64,000 nt of DNA from Rhodococcus sp. 1163 (GCF_002091985.1 NZ_MKKX01000018.1:312501-376500), one strand, 5' to 3'; positions 26,142-34,283 are shown, counted from the stretch's first letter. Numbers and translations: made by a program. The notes: generated by a model not told the origin, from the sequence alone.

Positions 26142-27677
26142 TCACACGGGAAGGTAGTCCGCGCGCAGGACGTCCTTACGGAGTTTGCCGGACTCCATCC
26201 GGGGCAGCTCTTCCCGGAAATCGAGGACCCGCGGCACCTTGAACCGCGAGAGCCCCTCGCGCGCGAACTCCAGCAGCTCCGCTGCCAGCTCAGGACCAGC
26301 AACGATGCCTGCCGCCGGCTGCACGATGGCGTGCACGTACTCACCCATGTCCGCGTCGGGCAGGCCGAACACCGCGACGTCGGCGACCGCCGGGTGCATG
26401 ATCATGTGGCCCTCGATCTCGGCGGGATAGATGTTGACGCCGCCGGAGATGATCATGAACGCCTTGCGGTCGGTCAGGTACAGGTAGCCGTCGGCGTCGA
26501 CGCGGCCCATGTCGCCGATCGTCCACCACGTCGGCCGGTCCGGGTGCATCGCGCCGGCGGTCTTCGCGTCGTCGTTGTGATAATTGAAGGGTATGTCCTC
26601 CCGCGCGAAGTACACGGTCCCGACTTCCCCCGTGTCCACCTCCGCACCGTCGTCGTCGCAGATGTGGATCACGCCCGTCACCGATCGGCCGACGGTGCCT
26701 GGCCGCTCCCCCCAGTCCCGCGCCGCGATGAACGTGACGCCGATGCCCTCGGTGCCGGTGTAGTACTCGTCGACGATCGGGCCCAGCCAGTCCAGCACCC
26801 CCCGCTTGACGTCGACAGGGCACGGCGCGGCCGAGTGCAGCAGACCCTGCAGCGAGGACAGGTCGTGGCGAGTGCGGATCCCCGGGTCGAGCTTGAGAAG
26901 CCGCACCATCATCGTGGGGACGACCTGGGTGTGGGTGACGCGGTGCCGCTCGATCTGCGCGAGGAACTCCTCAGGATCCCACTTCGGCATCACCACGACG
27001 GTGCCGCCTATCTCCTGCACCGCGATCGACCAGTTGAACGCCGCCGCATGATAGAGCGGCGCGGGCACGAGATACACCGACTCCTCGTCGATCGTGGTGA
27101 TCTTGCGGGCCAGGCCGGAGCTCCGGGGTGCGGCCGGATCGTCGACCCGCAGACCGGTCAGTGCACGCTTGACGCCCTTGGGCCGGCCCGTCGTGCCGGA
27201 GGAATACAGCATCAGCTGTCCGCGGGGCTCGTCGTCGAGAGGCTCCGCCGACTGCCGCGCCAGCAGCTCCTCGTAGGGCTCGACGCCGTCGATCACGCCG
27301 TCGAACATCATGCGGTGCACGGCGGGGTCGAGCAGCGGCAGCAGCCCGGCGGTGGTCTCCCGCAGGCCGTGCGAGCAGATCAGCACCTTCGCGCCGGAGT
27401 CCGCCATGATGTAGGCGGCTTCCTCTGGCGTGCTGTGCCGGTTGATCGCAGTGATGTAAAGACCAGAACGCACTGCAGCCCAATAGCTCTCGAAGAACCG
27501 GACGTGGTTCTCGGCGAGGATCGCGATGCCGTCGCCCACCTGCAGACCCCGCCCCCGCAGTTCACGGGCCAGCCGGATGGAGCGCTCGTCGAGCTCGGCG
27601 TAAGTGACGCCGGGGCCATCGCTCATCCGGACGGCGACGCGGTCGGGATGGGTGCGGGCGTGCAGTGCGGGGTACAT
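26142..27677 (-). CDS. AMP-binding acyl-CoA synthetase (FadD-type)
   Basis: A 511-residue adenylate-forming enzyme. The P-loop-like motif LMLYSSGTTGRPKGVKRAL, VPAPLYHAAAFNWS, YYTGTEGIG, the TIGDMGRVDADGYLYLTDR hinge region and the C-terminal catalytic lysine region LPRMESGKLRKDVL are all present. It activates a carboxylic acid, probably aliphatic or aromatic, to its CoA thioester. The ATG at 27675-27677 has a good GGAGG site and is preferred over an ATG 11 codons upstream. The DNA here is visibly GC-richer than the flanks. It is divergent from the TetR operon and 131 bp from the binding-protein gene. Confidence 0.9.
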   Translation of the reverse strand: MYPALHARTHPDRVAVRMSDGPGVTYAELDERSIRLARELRGRGLQVGDGIAILAENHVRFFESYWAAVRSGLYITAINRHSTPEEAAYIMADSGAKVLICSHGLRETTAGLLPLLDPAVHRMMFDGVIDGVEPYEELLARQSAEPLDDEPRGQLMLYSSGTTGRPKGVKRALTGLRVDDPAAPRSSGLARKITTIDEESVYLVPAPLYHAAAFNWSIAVQEIGGTVVVMPKWDPEEFLAQIERHRVTHTQVVPTMMVRLLKLDPGIRTRHDLSSLQGLLHSAAPCPVDVKRGVLDWLGPIVDEYYTGTEGIGVTFIAARDWGERPGTVGRSVTGVIHICDDDGAEVDTGEVGTVYFAREDIPFNYHNDDAKTAGAMHPDRPTWWTIGDMGRVDADGYLYLTDRKAFMIISGGVNIYPAEIEGHMIMHPAVADVAVFGLPDADMGEYVHAIVQPAAGIVAGPELAAELLEFAREGLSRFKVPRVLDFREELPRMESGKLRKDVLRADYLPV

Positions 27678-27808
27678 CGAGGTCCTCCAGTGTTGGTCGA
27701 TTGGTTTCATCGGCTCGGAGCCGGGACTTTTTCGTCTCTACAAAACTGATGATCGTCCGGGCTCGGTCCGTTGCCGCAGCATCGCCTCGCGCTCCCCGGA
27801 AGAGGTGA

Positions 27809-29407
27809 TCAGTCGGTGGTCCACGCTTTGTCGAACAACAGGATGCCGTCCGAGCTCAATTGCACGCCGCGCACGTTGTCCGCGAACGGCATGAACAACC
27901 GATAGGGCCCGGTCACTGCCATCGGCGCGGTCTCGTTGACCAGAGTCTGGATCTCCGCCAGGGTCTGGCGCTGGTCGTCGTCCTCGCGAGCCGTCTGAAG
28001 CCGGCCCAGCAGCTCGTCCATGGCGGGGTTGGCGTAACCGAGCACGTTGGACGCGGACGCACTGTGGAGGTTGCCGTACATCCGGATGAACGGGGCCTCG
28101 TCGAGCACGTTGAAGCCGGCGTAGGAGACGTCGTAGTCGTGCTGCGCGTACAGCATCTTGACCAGGTCGTTGATCGAGCTGGCGTAGTTGATCTGGACCT
28201 CGAAGCCCACGTCCTGAAGCATCGCCTGGATCGCGAGGGCGCTGCGCTGGGTCTCGGGGTCGTTGGTGCCCACGTACGTGATCTTGCCGTCGTAACCATC
28301 GGCCTTGGCCTCGGCGAGCAGGCTGCGGGCCGTGTCCGGGTCATAGCCGGCGCCCGGGACGTCGGAGTGCCACCGCGACTGCGGCGCGAACATGTCGCTG
28401 CTCGCCACTCCGCTGTCGCTCTGCACGCGCTGGTTGAACAGATCGGGGTTGTACGCGGCGACCAGCGACCGACGGACCCGTTCGTCCGCACCCGGGCGGC
28501 CCTCACGGTTGTTGATGATCACCGTGCCGCTCATGTTGGCCGTGTACAACGCGCCGGGCAGACCGGCCTCCTCTGCCTTGTGCACGTTCTCGGGGTTGCG
28601 CAGGTAGGCGATCTGCACGTTGTCGGACTGCACCGACTCCAGGCGAGTGGTCTCGTTGACGATCGCGGGGAAGCGCACGGAGTCCAGGTACGGCTTGCCA
28701 CCCCGGTAGTCCGCCCGCGCCGTCAGCACCAGCTCCTCCTGCGAAGCGAACCGCTCGAGCGTGAACGGCCCCGCCCCGATGGGAGCGAACTCGCCGCCGG
28801 CCATCGACGACGGCGCGACGACCATGCCCGGTCCGCTGGTCAGCAGTGCCGGGAACTCCCGCCACGGACGCTGGAGAGTGAACGTGACCGTCGAGTCGTC
28901 GGTCGCCTGTGTCTTCTCGACCGAGGCCGCCCACACCTGCGTGTGGGTTCCCTTCTTCTCCAGGTAGCGCTCGATACTCCAGGTCACCGCCGCCGCGTCG
29001 ACGGGCGTGCCATCGCTGAAGGTGGCGCCGTCGCGGAGTTTCACGGTCCAGACGGTGTTGTCCTCGTTCGCGGCGATCGACTCCGCGAGTTGGGGGACGT
29101 ATTCGCCGGAATCCTGGTCATAGCGCAGCAGTAGGTCGTAGAGCGCGGCCATCTCGGTGCCGCCAGTGGAGCCGCCGTCCTGCCGGGCGGCCGGGTCCAG
29201 GCTGCTCACCGAGGAGTAGCCGGCGTAAGCGATGGTCCCGCCCGGCCTCGGATCACCATCGGCCTGCACCCCGACGAGCCCGTTGGCCACGTCGTCCGAA
29301 CTCGCCGATGAGGCGGATTCGCCGCTCGAACAACCCACGAGGAGCAGTCCCACCGCGGCGCACGCAGCCACCACGCGGCCGGTTCCCGATAGTGCACGCA
29401 AGGCCAT
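27809..29407 (-). CDS. ABC transporter substrate-binding lipoprotein, family 5 (oligopeptide-type)
   Basis: A 532-residue extracytoplasmic solute-binding protein of the DppA/OppA family. It has a lipoprotein signal with lipobox LLLVGCSS, then YSSVSSLDPAARQDGGS, ESIAANEDNTVWTVKLRDGATFSDGTPVDAAAVTWSIERYL (split by known helices) and YNPDLFNQRVQ. Members bind peptides, nickel chelates, opines or other small molecules. No permease or ATPase genes are adjacent, so it must use a distant transporter or act alone. It is transcribed divergently from the TetR-led operon over a 100-bp shared promoter region. Confidence 0.88.
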   Translation of the reverse strand: MALRALSGTGRVVAACAAVGLLLVGCSSGESASSASSDDVANGLVGVQADGDPRPGGTIAYAGYSSVSSLDPAARQDGGSTGGTEMAALYDLLLRYDQDSGEYVPQLAESIAANEDNTVWTVKLRDGATFSDGTPVDAAAVTWSIERYLEKKGTHTQVWAASVEKTQATDDSTVTFTLQRPWREFPALLTSGPGMVVAPSSMAGGEFAPIGAGPFTLERFASQEELVLTARADYRGGKPYLDSVRFPAIVNETTRLESVQSDNVQIAYLRNPENVHKAEEAGLPGALYTANMSGTVIINNREGRPGADERVRRSLVAAYNPDLFNQRVQSDSGVASSDMFAPQSRWHSDVPGAGYDPDTARSLLAEAKADGYDGKITYVGTNDPETQRSALAIQAMLQDVGFEVQINYASSINDLVKMLYAQHDYDVSYAGFNVLDEAPFIRMYGNLHSASASNVLGYANPAMDELLGRLQTAREDDDQRQTLAEIQTLVNETAPMAVTGPYRLFMPFADNVRGVQLSSDGILLFDKAWTTD

Positions 29408-29471
29408 ATCGCACTCTTTCTTTCAGTCGGAGGCATGCCAGACTTCACCGCCCGCACAGCTCAGGCGACGT

Positions 29472-29507
29472 TTGACAGCTTAAGGTTACGACCTTAACCT
29501 ACATCTT
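29472..29507 (+). promoter_or_regulatory. predicted leaderless promoter with TetR-type operator
   Basis: TTGACA (29472-29477) and TAACCT (29495-29500) are spaced by 17 bp, a good -35/-10 pair for actinobacteria. The expected transcription start then falls at about 29507-29508, on the GTG of the tetR gene. A perfect 7-4-7 dyad TTAAGGT-TACG-ACCTTAA occupies 29480-29497 between and over the -10, and a second overlapping dyad AGGTTA...TAACCT spans 29483-29500. Repressor binding here would block RNA polymerase. Confidence 0.72.
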
Positions 29508-30128
29508 GTGACCCCAATCACGGCACGAATCGCGATGATCGACGCCGCCGAGCAGATCATCGCCGAACGCGGACTGCCCGCGCTCACGCTCAAAGACGTC
29601 CAGCTCGCGGCGGACCAGTCGAACAAGTCGGCGGCCAAGTACCACTTCGGGTCCCGCGAGGGACTCATCGAGGCCCTCGTCGCGGCGCGTATGGGACCCA
29701 TCAACGCCCGCAGGACGCAGCTGCTCGAGGAAATAGAGACGTCCGGCGATCCGACGCCCGTCCGACAAGCCGTGAAAGCCCTCGTGCACCCCCTCGCCGC
29801 CGAGACACTCGGCCGGCCCGGCAGCCGCTATGCGCGCTTTCTCGTGCAGGCGGTGATCGATCCCGTACTCGCCGAGGTGACCCAGAAACACTTGCAGGCG
29901 GAAAGCTACCGTCGCGTCCACCAGCTATTGGTCGCGCTCTGCCCCGCGCCAGGAAAGATCGCGACCTGGCGCACCAACAACGCCGTCATGTTCAGCATGA
30001 CTGCCCTCGCCACGCGGGAAGGCACAGACCGGACCGACGCCGAGACCACGGCGATCGTCTCCAACCTCGTCGACACCCTCGCCGCCATGATCGAAGCCCC
30101 GGTCTCGACCCCCACCCCGTATCTCTAG
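29508..30128 (+). CDS. TetR/AcrR family transcriptional regulator
   Basis: A 206-residue repressor with an N-terminal helix-turn-helix (ARIAMIDAAEQIIAERGLPA, then LTLKDVQLAADQSNKSAAKYHFGSREGLIEALV) and a diverse ligand-binding C-terminal domain. It begins with GTG at the predicted transcription start. It is the first gene of a tight operon with the TauD-like, nitroreductase and crotonase genes (10-bp gap to the next). The operator-like dyad in its promoter suggests that it represses itself, the operon, and possibly the divergent binding-protein gene. Confidence 0.88.
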   Translation: MTPITARIAMIDAAEQIIAERGLPALTLKDVQLAADQSNKSAAKYHFGSREGLIEALVAARMGPINARRTQLLEEIETSGDPTPVRQAVKALVHPLAAETLGRPGSRYARFLVQAVIDPVLAEVTQKHLQAESYRRVHQLLVALCPAPGKIATWRTNNAVMFSMTALATREGTDRTDAETTAIVSNLVDTLAAMIEAPVSTPTPYL

Positions 30129-30138
30129 GAGCCACGCC

Positions 30139-31083
30139 ATGACCTACGCGCTTCCCAGCACCGCAGCCCCCACTCCGACCGACCCGCTGGCATACTTCGG
30201 GCCGATCATCGCCCCCCGTCTGACAGCAGCCACGGACGATCGGCCCTACGAACTGTTCACGCTGAACCCGCAGACCCCCACCATCGGCGCCGAGATCTCC
30301 GGCATCCGACTCGGCGGGAACCTCACCGAGGAGGTCCTGGCGGAATTGCGCCGCGCGCTGCTCGAGTGGAAGGTGCTGTTCTTCCGCGACCAGGACATCA
30401 CGCGGGCTGAGCACCGCGCGTTCGCCGCACGGTGGGGAGAGCTCGAGCAGCATCCGTTCTACAAGTACACCCAGCCCGGGCAGAGCGACATCGACGTCGC
30501 GACACTGGCCAAGGACGCGACCGCCGTCGGCGCCGAGAACATCTGGCACAACGACGTCACCTGGCATCGGACGCCCTCGTTCGCGGCAGTCCTGCGCGCG
30601 GTCGAGATCCCCCCAGTCGGCGGGGACACGCTGTGGGCAGACATGGGCGCGGCATACGATCTGCTGCCCGAAGACATCAAGGCGCGGATCGACCACCTCG
30701 AGGCCGAGCACGACTGGCTACGTTCGTTCGGGTCCGGGATGCCACAGGACGCGATCGACATGCTGCGACCCCAGTTCCCGCCGGTCACGCACCCGGTGGT
30801 GCGGGTCATCCCCGAGACCGGCCGCCGCGTGCTGTTCGTCAACGTCGCCTTCACCCAGCGCATCCTCGGCATCTCGGCGGACGAATCGAACGAGCTGCTG
30901 CGCATGCTCTACCGGCATGCCATGCGCCCAGAGCTGCAAGTTCGGCTGCGCTGGCAACCGAATACGATCGCCTTCTGGGACAACCGCGCCAGCCAGCACT
31001 ACGCCTCGAGCGACTACTTCCCGGCGCGTCGCGTCATGGAGCGCATCTCGATCGTCGGCGACACGCCCATCGGCGTCGACTAG
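30139..31083 (+). CDS. TauD/TfdA family Fe(II)/2-oxoglutarate dioxygenase
   Basis: A 314-residue enzyme. It has the facial-triad motif IWHNDVTWHRTP (His-x-Asp), the distal histidine in NRASQHYASSDY, the 2-oxoglutarate-binding arginine in RRVMERISI, and ISGIRLGGNLTEEVLAELRRALLEWKVLFFRDQ typical of TauD/TfdA. Members oxidise taurine, alkyl sulfates, 2,4-D or amino acid side chains, so the substrate cannot be assigned. An AGGAG site precedes the ATG. Confidence 0.9.
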   Translation: MTYALPSTAAPTPTDPLAYFGPIIAPRLTAATDDRPYELFTLNPQTPTIGAEISGIRLGGNLTEEVLAELRRALLEWKVLFFRDQDITRAEHRAFAARWGELEQHPFYKYTQPGQSDIDVATLAKDATAVGAENIWHNDVTWHRTPSFAAVLRAVEIPPVGGDTLWADMGAAYDLLPEDIKARIDHLEAEHDWLRSFGSGMPQDAIDMLRPQFPPVTHPVVRVIPETGRRVLFVNVAFTQRILGISADESNELLRMLYRHAMRPELQVRLRWQPNTIAFWDNRASQHYASSDYFPARRVMERISIVGDTPIGVD

Positions 31084-31133
31084 CACCACCGCGCTATCCC
31101 CTTGTCCGGCAATCAAATCAGGAGAGTCCCATC

Positions 31134-31826
31134 GTGATAGAGGCGCAGGCCCCCAGCCACCACTCCGAGCTGAAAGCGCTGCTCGACACGCGCAGCAGCT
31201 GCCGCGCGTTCCGCACCGACCCCGTGCCCAGCAGCACGATCGAGCAGATCCTCGAGATGGCGCAGCGCACGCCGTCCTGGTGCAACACCCAGCCCTGGCA
31301 GGTGTCGATCACCGAGGGCGAGGGCACCGAACGGTTCAGGAAAGGGCTCGGCGAGTACGTGCTGACCTCTCCGCAGGCGCCGGACTTCCCCTTCCCCACC
31401 GCGTATCAGGGTGATTACGGCGCCCGCCGTAAGGACTGCGCGATGCAGCTGTACGCGAGTGTGGGCATCGCGGCCGGCGACCGCCAGGCATCGTCGGCGC
31501 AGACGATGAAGAATTTCGAGCTGTTCGGCGCACCCCATGTCGCCGTCATCACCTCGGACGAGGCCCTCGGGATATACGGAGCCGTCGACTGCGGCCTGTA
31601 CGTCAACACCTTCCTGCTCGCCGCACACAGCCTCGGTGTAGCGACGATCCCGCAGGCCGCGCTCGCCGGCAGCGCACCCTATCTGCGCGAGTTCTTCGGC
31701 CTGCCCGAGGACCGAAAGGTGGTCTGCTCCATCTCGTTCGGCTACGCCGACGACGCGCACCCCGCCAACTCCTTCCGCACCCCGCGGGCGGACATCGGCA
31801 CGGCCGCGACCTGGGTGCGGGCATGA
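31134..31826 (+). CDS. nitroreductase family FMN oxidoreductase
   Basis: A 230-residue flavoprotein of the nitroreductase fold. It has the FMN-binding N-terminus RSSCRAFRTDPVPSSTIEQI, AQRTPSWCNTQPWQV, the mid segment DCGLYVNTFLLAAHSLGVATIPQAA and the C-terminal FGLPEDRKVVCSISFGYAD. It probably uses NAD(P)H. Reactions in the family include nitro reduction, quinone reduction, dehalogenation and dehydrogenation. GTG start at 31134 with AGGAG upstream. Its stop overlaps the crotonase start (ATGA). Confidence 0.88.
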   Translation: MIEAQAPSHHSELKALLDTRSSCRAFRTDPVPSSTIEQILEMAQRTPSWCNTQPWQVSITEGEGTERFRKGLGEYVLTSPQAPDFPFPTAYQGDYGARRKDCAMQLYASVGIAAGDRQASSAQTMKNFELFGAPHVAVITSDEALGIYGAVDCGLYVNTFLLAAHSLGVATIPQAALAGSAPYLREFFGLPEDRKVVCSISFGYADDAHPANSFRTPRADIGTAATWVRA

Positions 31827-32572
31827 GCGTCGTCGAGGAGCGTCAGGGCCGGGTACTCGTCATCCGCCTCGAGCGGGAGGCCAAACGCAACGCGATCGAC
31901 CGGGCCACCGCCGAGGGCATCGACGCGGCACTGAACCGGCTCGAGGACGATCCGGAGTTGTGGGCCGGCATCATCACCGGGACCGCTCAGGTGTTCAGCG
32001 CGGGCACCGACCTCAGCGCGGGCGTGAGCCTGCGGACCGAGCGGGGCGGGGAGTACGGCGTCATCCGGCGCGAGCGCCGCACGCCGCTGATCGCCGCGGT
32101 CGAAGGACTCGCGCTCGGCGGCGGATTCGAGATCGCACTCGCCTGCGACGCGATCATCGCCTCCCGCACCGCGCGTTTCGGGCTTCCCGAGACCCGACGC
32201 GGACTCGTCGCTACCTCGGGCGCGCTCTTCCGCGCCGCCCGGGCGCTGCCACCGAACATCGCGCGGGAGCTACTCATCTCCGGCCGCCACCTGGAGCCAG
32301 AACGCGCATACCAGTTGGGTCTGGTCAACGAGGTGGCCGAGCCCGGCCGCGCGCTCGAGCGGGCGCTCGCCCTCGCCGAGGATATCTGCCTGTCCTCCCC
32401 CATGGCCGTGGGGGAAACCCTGCGCGCGCTGCGCGCCATCACAGCCGCCGAGGACACCCTCGGCTGGCAGGCCACCGAACAGGCCATCGAGGTATTCCGC
32501 GCCTCCGAGGACATGAGCGAGGGCATCAGCGCATTCTTCGACAAGCGTCCGCCCCAGTGGCGCGGCCGCTGA
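31823..32572 (+). CDS. enoyl-CoA hydratase/isomerase (crotonase family)
   Basis: A 249-residue crotonase. The oxyanion-hole segments are visible (FSAGTDLSAG and ALGGGFEIALACD), with RFGLPETRRGLVAT and the glutamate-containing helix, and the C-terminal EGISAFFDKRPPQWRGR. It acts on CoA thioesters, fitting the acyl-CoA ligase encoded nearby. Translationally coupled to the nitroreductase gene and the last gene of the TetR-led operon. Confidence 0.9.
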   Translation: MSVVEERQGRVLVIRLEREAKRNAIDRATAEGIDAALNRLEDDPELWAGIITGTAQVFSAGTDLSAGVSLRTERGGEYGVIRRERRTPLIAAVEGLALGGGFEIALACDAIIASRTARFGLPETRRGLVATSGALFRAARALPPNIARELLISGRHLEPERAYQLGLVNEVAEPGRALERALALAEDICLSSPMAVGETLRALRAITAAEDTLGWQATEQAIEVFRASEDMSEGISAFFDKRPPQWRGR

Positions 32573-32629
32573 CCGTCCAGCAGCGTCGCGGTGGGACGTC
32601 CCGGGGTCATCGCCGGCAAACGGGCGGGC

Positions 32630-32649
32630 CCGGTCCCATCGTGGACCGG
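32630..32649 (+). terminator. hairpin after the crotonase gene
   Basis: CCGGTCC-CATCGT-GGACCGG forms a 7-bp GC-rich stem 58 bp after the crotonase stop. It lacks a T tract, so it is only a candidate terminator for the operon. Confidence 0.45.
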
Positions 32650-32651
32650 CG

Positions 32652-33104
32652 TCAGATCCAAGATCGCTGCGACGTAACTGGGTTCGCCGTGTCTCCCCAC
32701 CTGTGCTCGTCCACGCCGATTATGCGGATCCCGCATTGGAGGCTGGAGAGCCGAAAACGAGTAGACAATAGGGGCGGCCGCAGCATCTCGACGCCTGTCC
32801 CGTAGCGGGGGTGGTCACAGCTTCTAACGCGTCGAGAAAGTGACACGTACCGAATACCCGCTATGCCCGACATGTGCGCGGCCATGATCACGAACACGAT
32901 GGCCAGACCGGCGAATCCGGCAGTAGCCAGCCAACTTCCGTTGGCAACTCCCTTGAACAACGCTACGAAAACCAGTACGGCGAAGGCCGCGATGAACACA
33001 GCACTCGAGAAACCCGTCCACTGAATTCTCTGCGGCCACCGTGGAATCCACTGGAGCACAGGAAGATCTCTGCGAGGATGCGGATGGTCTCTTTCAGAAC
33101 CCAT
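32652..33104 (-). CDS. hypothetical two-helix membrane protein
   Basis: A 150-residue reading frame from the ATG at 33102-33104. Two membrane helices (GFSSAVFIAAFAVLVFVALFKGV and LATAGFAGLAIVFVIMAAHMSG, each given as its core) follow a basic N-terminus. The last 60 residues look non-conserved and may result from loss of an original stop. No family is recognised. The start lies 1 bp after the stop of a 42-residue frame, suggesting a small operon. Confidence 0.42.
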   Translation of the reverse strand: MGSERDHPHPRRDLPVLQWIPRWPQRIQWTGFSSAVFIAAFAVLVFVALFKGVANGSWLATAGFAGLAIVFVIMAAHMSGIAGIRYVSLSRRVRSCDHPRYGTGVEMLRPPLLSTRFRLSSLQCGIRIIGVDEHRWGDTANPVTSQRSWI

Positions 33105-33105
33105 G

Positions 33106-33234
33106 TCAATCCCACAGATTCTGCATGACCTTGGAACCGCCCCAGGCAACGAGACCACCCAGGGCCGCGGCGAACATGCTTAAAATTTCGGTGTCGACCT
33201 TCAACGATTCCCCCAATCGTGACCCGAACGGCAC
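33106..33234 (-). CDS. 42-residue small hydrophobic protein (candidate)
   Basis: This short frame from a GTG at 33232-33234 encodes a peptide with one amphipathic-hydrophobic segment (EILSMFAAALGGLVAWGGSK) and the end VMQNLWD. A TTG eleven codons further on with GGGGGA upstream is an alternative start. Its stop is 1 bp before the next start. No family is recognised, and coding is inferred only from the helix and spacing. Confidence 0.35.
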   Translation of the reverse strand: MPFGSRLGESLKVDTEILSMFAAALGGLVAWGGSKVMQNLWD

Positions 33235-33439
33235 TCCAGCTCGGGTGAAAATGCTCGCACCAAAACGATGAACTACCATCACCTGCTGCCGATCAGCGCA
33301 CCCCCGGTCGTCACCGCGATCCGAAGCTCACTCCCTACGGAATTCCGAGGAACGACGTGACAACGCCGGCGCGTTGTCCGCGCAACCGGCCCTGAGCGAT
33401 CTCGACAGTGACGTCAATCCCTCATCGGTATCCGAACAG

Positions 33440-33517
33440 GTGGGCATGGTGTTCCGGTTGCGCGGTTTTCAGGCGGGATCCCGCCGAAAGGTCGTCTTGG
33501 TGGAACACCATGCCCAC
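33440..33517. repeat. 78-bp interrupted palindrome
   Basis: Outer arms GTGGGCATGGTGTTCC (33440-33455) and GGAACACCATGCCCAC (33502-33517) are perfect 16-bp inverted copies. The exact centre is a 14-bp palindrome GGCGGGATCCCGCC (33472-33485). The stretches between them are diverged. It lies in an approximately 300-bp stretch (33235-33536) that holds no recognised gene, just downstream of the methyltransferase gene. Confidence 0.85.
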
Positions 33518-33536
33518 ACGCCGGTCGCCCACAAGC

Positions 33537-34187
33537 TCACGGGCGGCGGACGGCCTTGACGACCACGTCGTGAATCGGGGTACGGCGGCCGTCGGGTGCC
33601 GTCGATTCTCGGTGTGATTCGGCGGCGGTGACGACCTCCCAGACGGCAGGGTCGAGGCGTGCCGTGATGCCGGCGGCCGTCGCAGAGGCCGACGCGGGCG
33701 GATCCTCGTGCCCATGACCATGACCATGCTCGGTGTCCGCGCCGTGATTCTCGTGATGAAGATGGCCCACGATGAACAAGGTGCCTGCGGGGGCGACCCA
33801 GGATGCGATGCGGTCGTAGAACTCGAGTTGCGGCATCGCGGGATGCGCATAGTGAGTGGTCACCAGGTCGTACTTTGCGTCGGGTTCCCAGGTGGACAGG
33901 TCGGCCTCGATCCACTGCACCTGATCGGCGACGCCCATGGCGGTGGCTCGCTGGGCCGCGTGAGCAAGAGCATCGGTCGCAATGTCGGCTGCCGTGACCT
34001 GCCAACCGCGTTCGGCGAGCCAGATCGCTTCGACTCCGGCGCCACATCCCGCTTCGAGTGCGGTGCCGGGGGTCGAGTCTGCGAATTCTCGGACCAGGTG
34101 CGGGTTCGGTTCACTGGCAGCCATCCCCGCAGCGCGGTCGCCCTGCCAGATCTGGTCCCAGTAATTTTTGTCGAACGAGTGCGTCAT
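33537..34187 (-). CDS. class I SAM-dependent methyltransferase with His-rich loop
   Basis: A 216-residue methyltransferase. It has YWDQIWQGDRAAGMAASEPN at the N-terminus, motif I ALEAGCGAGVEAIWLAERG, VTAADIATDALAHA and motif IV YDLVTTHYAHP. After the barrel core a histidine-rich loop follows (HLHHENHGADTEHGHGHGHE, residues about 140-160) that could bind a metal. The acceptor substrate is unknown. The ATG at 34185-34187 has AAGGAG upstream. It is divergent from an XRE-cupin regulator, the usual partner arrangement of regulator and target. Confidence 0.85.
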   Translation of the reverse strand: MTHSFDKNYWDQIWQGDRAAGMAASEPNPHLVREFADSTPGTALEAGCGAGVEAIWLAERGWQVTAADIATDALAHAAQRATAMGVADQVQWIEADLSTWEPDAKYDLVTTHYAHPAMPQLEFYDRIASWVAPAGTLFIVGHLHHENHGADTEHGHGHGHEDPPASASATAAGITARLDPAVWEVVTAAESHRESTAPDGRRTPIHDVVVKAVRRP

Positions 34188-34258
34188 CGCATGTTCTCCT
34201 TCTCGATATAGGTGGCTTCTTCGACAGTGACCGGAGCAGCGCGGTATTGCAAACCTTG

Positions 34259-34272
34259 TTGCCGAATGGCAA
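34259..34272. promoter_or_regulatory. 14-bp operator-like dyad between the methyltransferase and XRE genes
   Basis: TTGCC-GAAT-GGCAA is a perfect 5-4-5 dyad in the 96-bp divergent promoter region, 12 bp before the XRE-cupin ATG. It is a plausible binding site of that regulator. Confidence 0.5.
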
Positions 34273-34283
34273 AGTCGAACCGC

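Noticed and set aside
27711-27735. Plus-strand hairpin CGGCT-CGG-AGCCG followed by a T run as a terminator
   Set aside because: No plus-strand gene lies upstream to be terminated; both neighbours are on the minus strand.
26331-27749. 472-codon frame on the plus strand within the CoA ligase region
   Set aside because: It is antisense to an adenylate-forming enzyme with complete motifs and has the typical Arg/His/Asp composition of shadow frames.
26142-32572. Isonitrile lipopeptide-type cluster, because of a TauD-like enzyme next to a FadD-like ligase
   Set aside because: There is no NRPS, acyl carrier protein or thioesterase, and the genes include a nitroreductase and crotonase not found in those clusters.
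34184-34192. Minimal start-stop frame ATG-CGA-TGA overlapping the methyltransferase start
   Set aside because: The AAGGAG site is better spaced for the main ATG, and such overlaps occur by chance.
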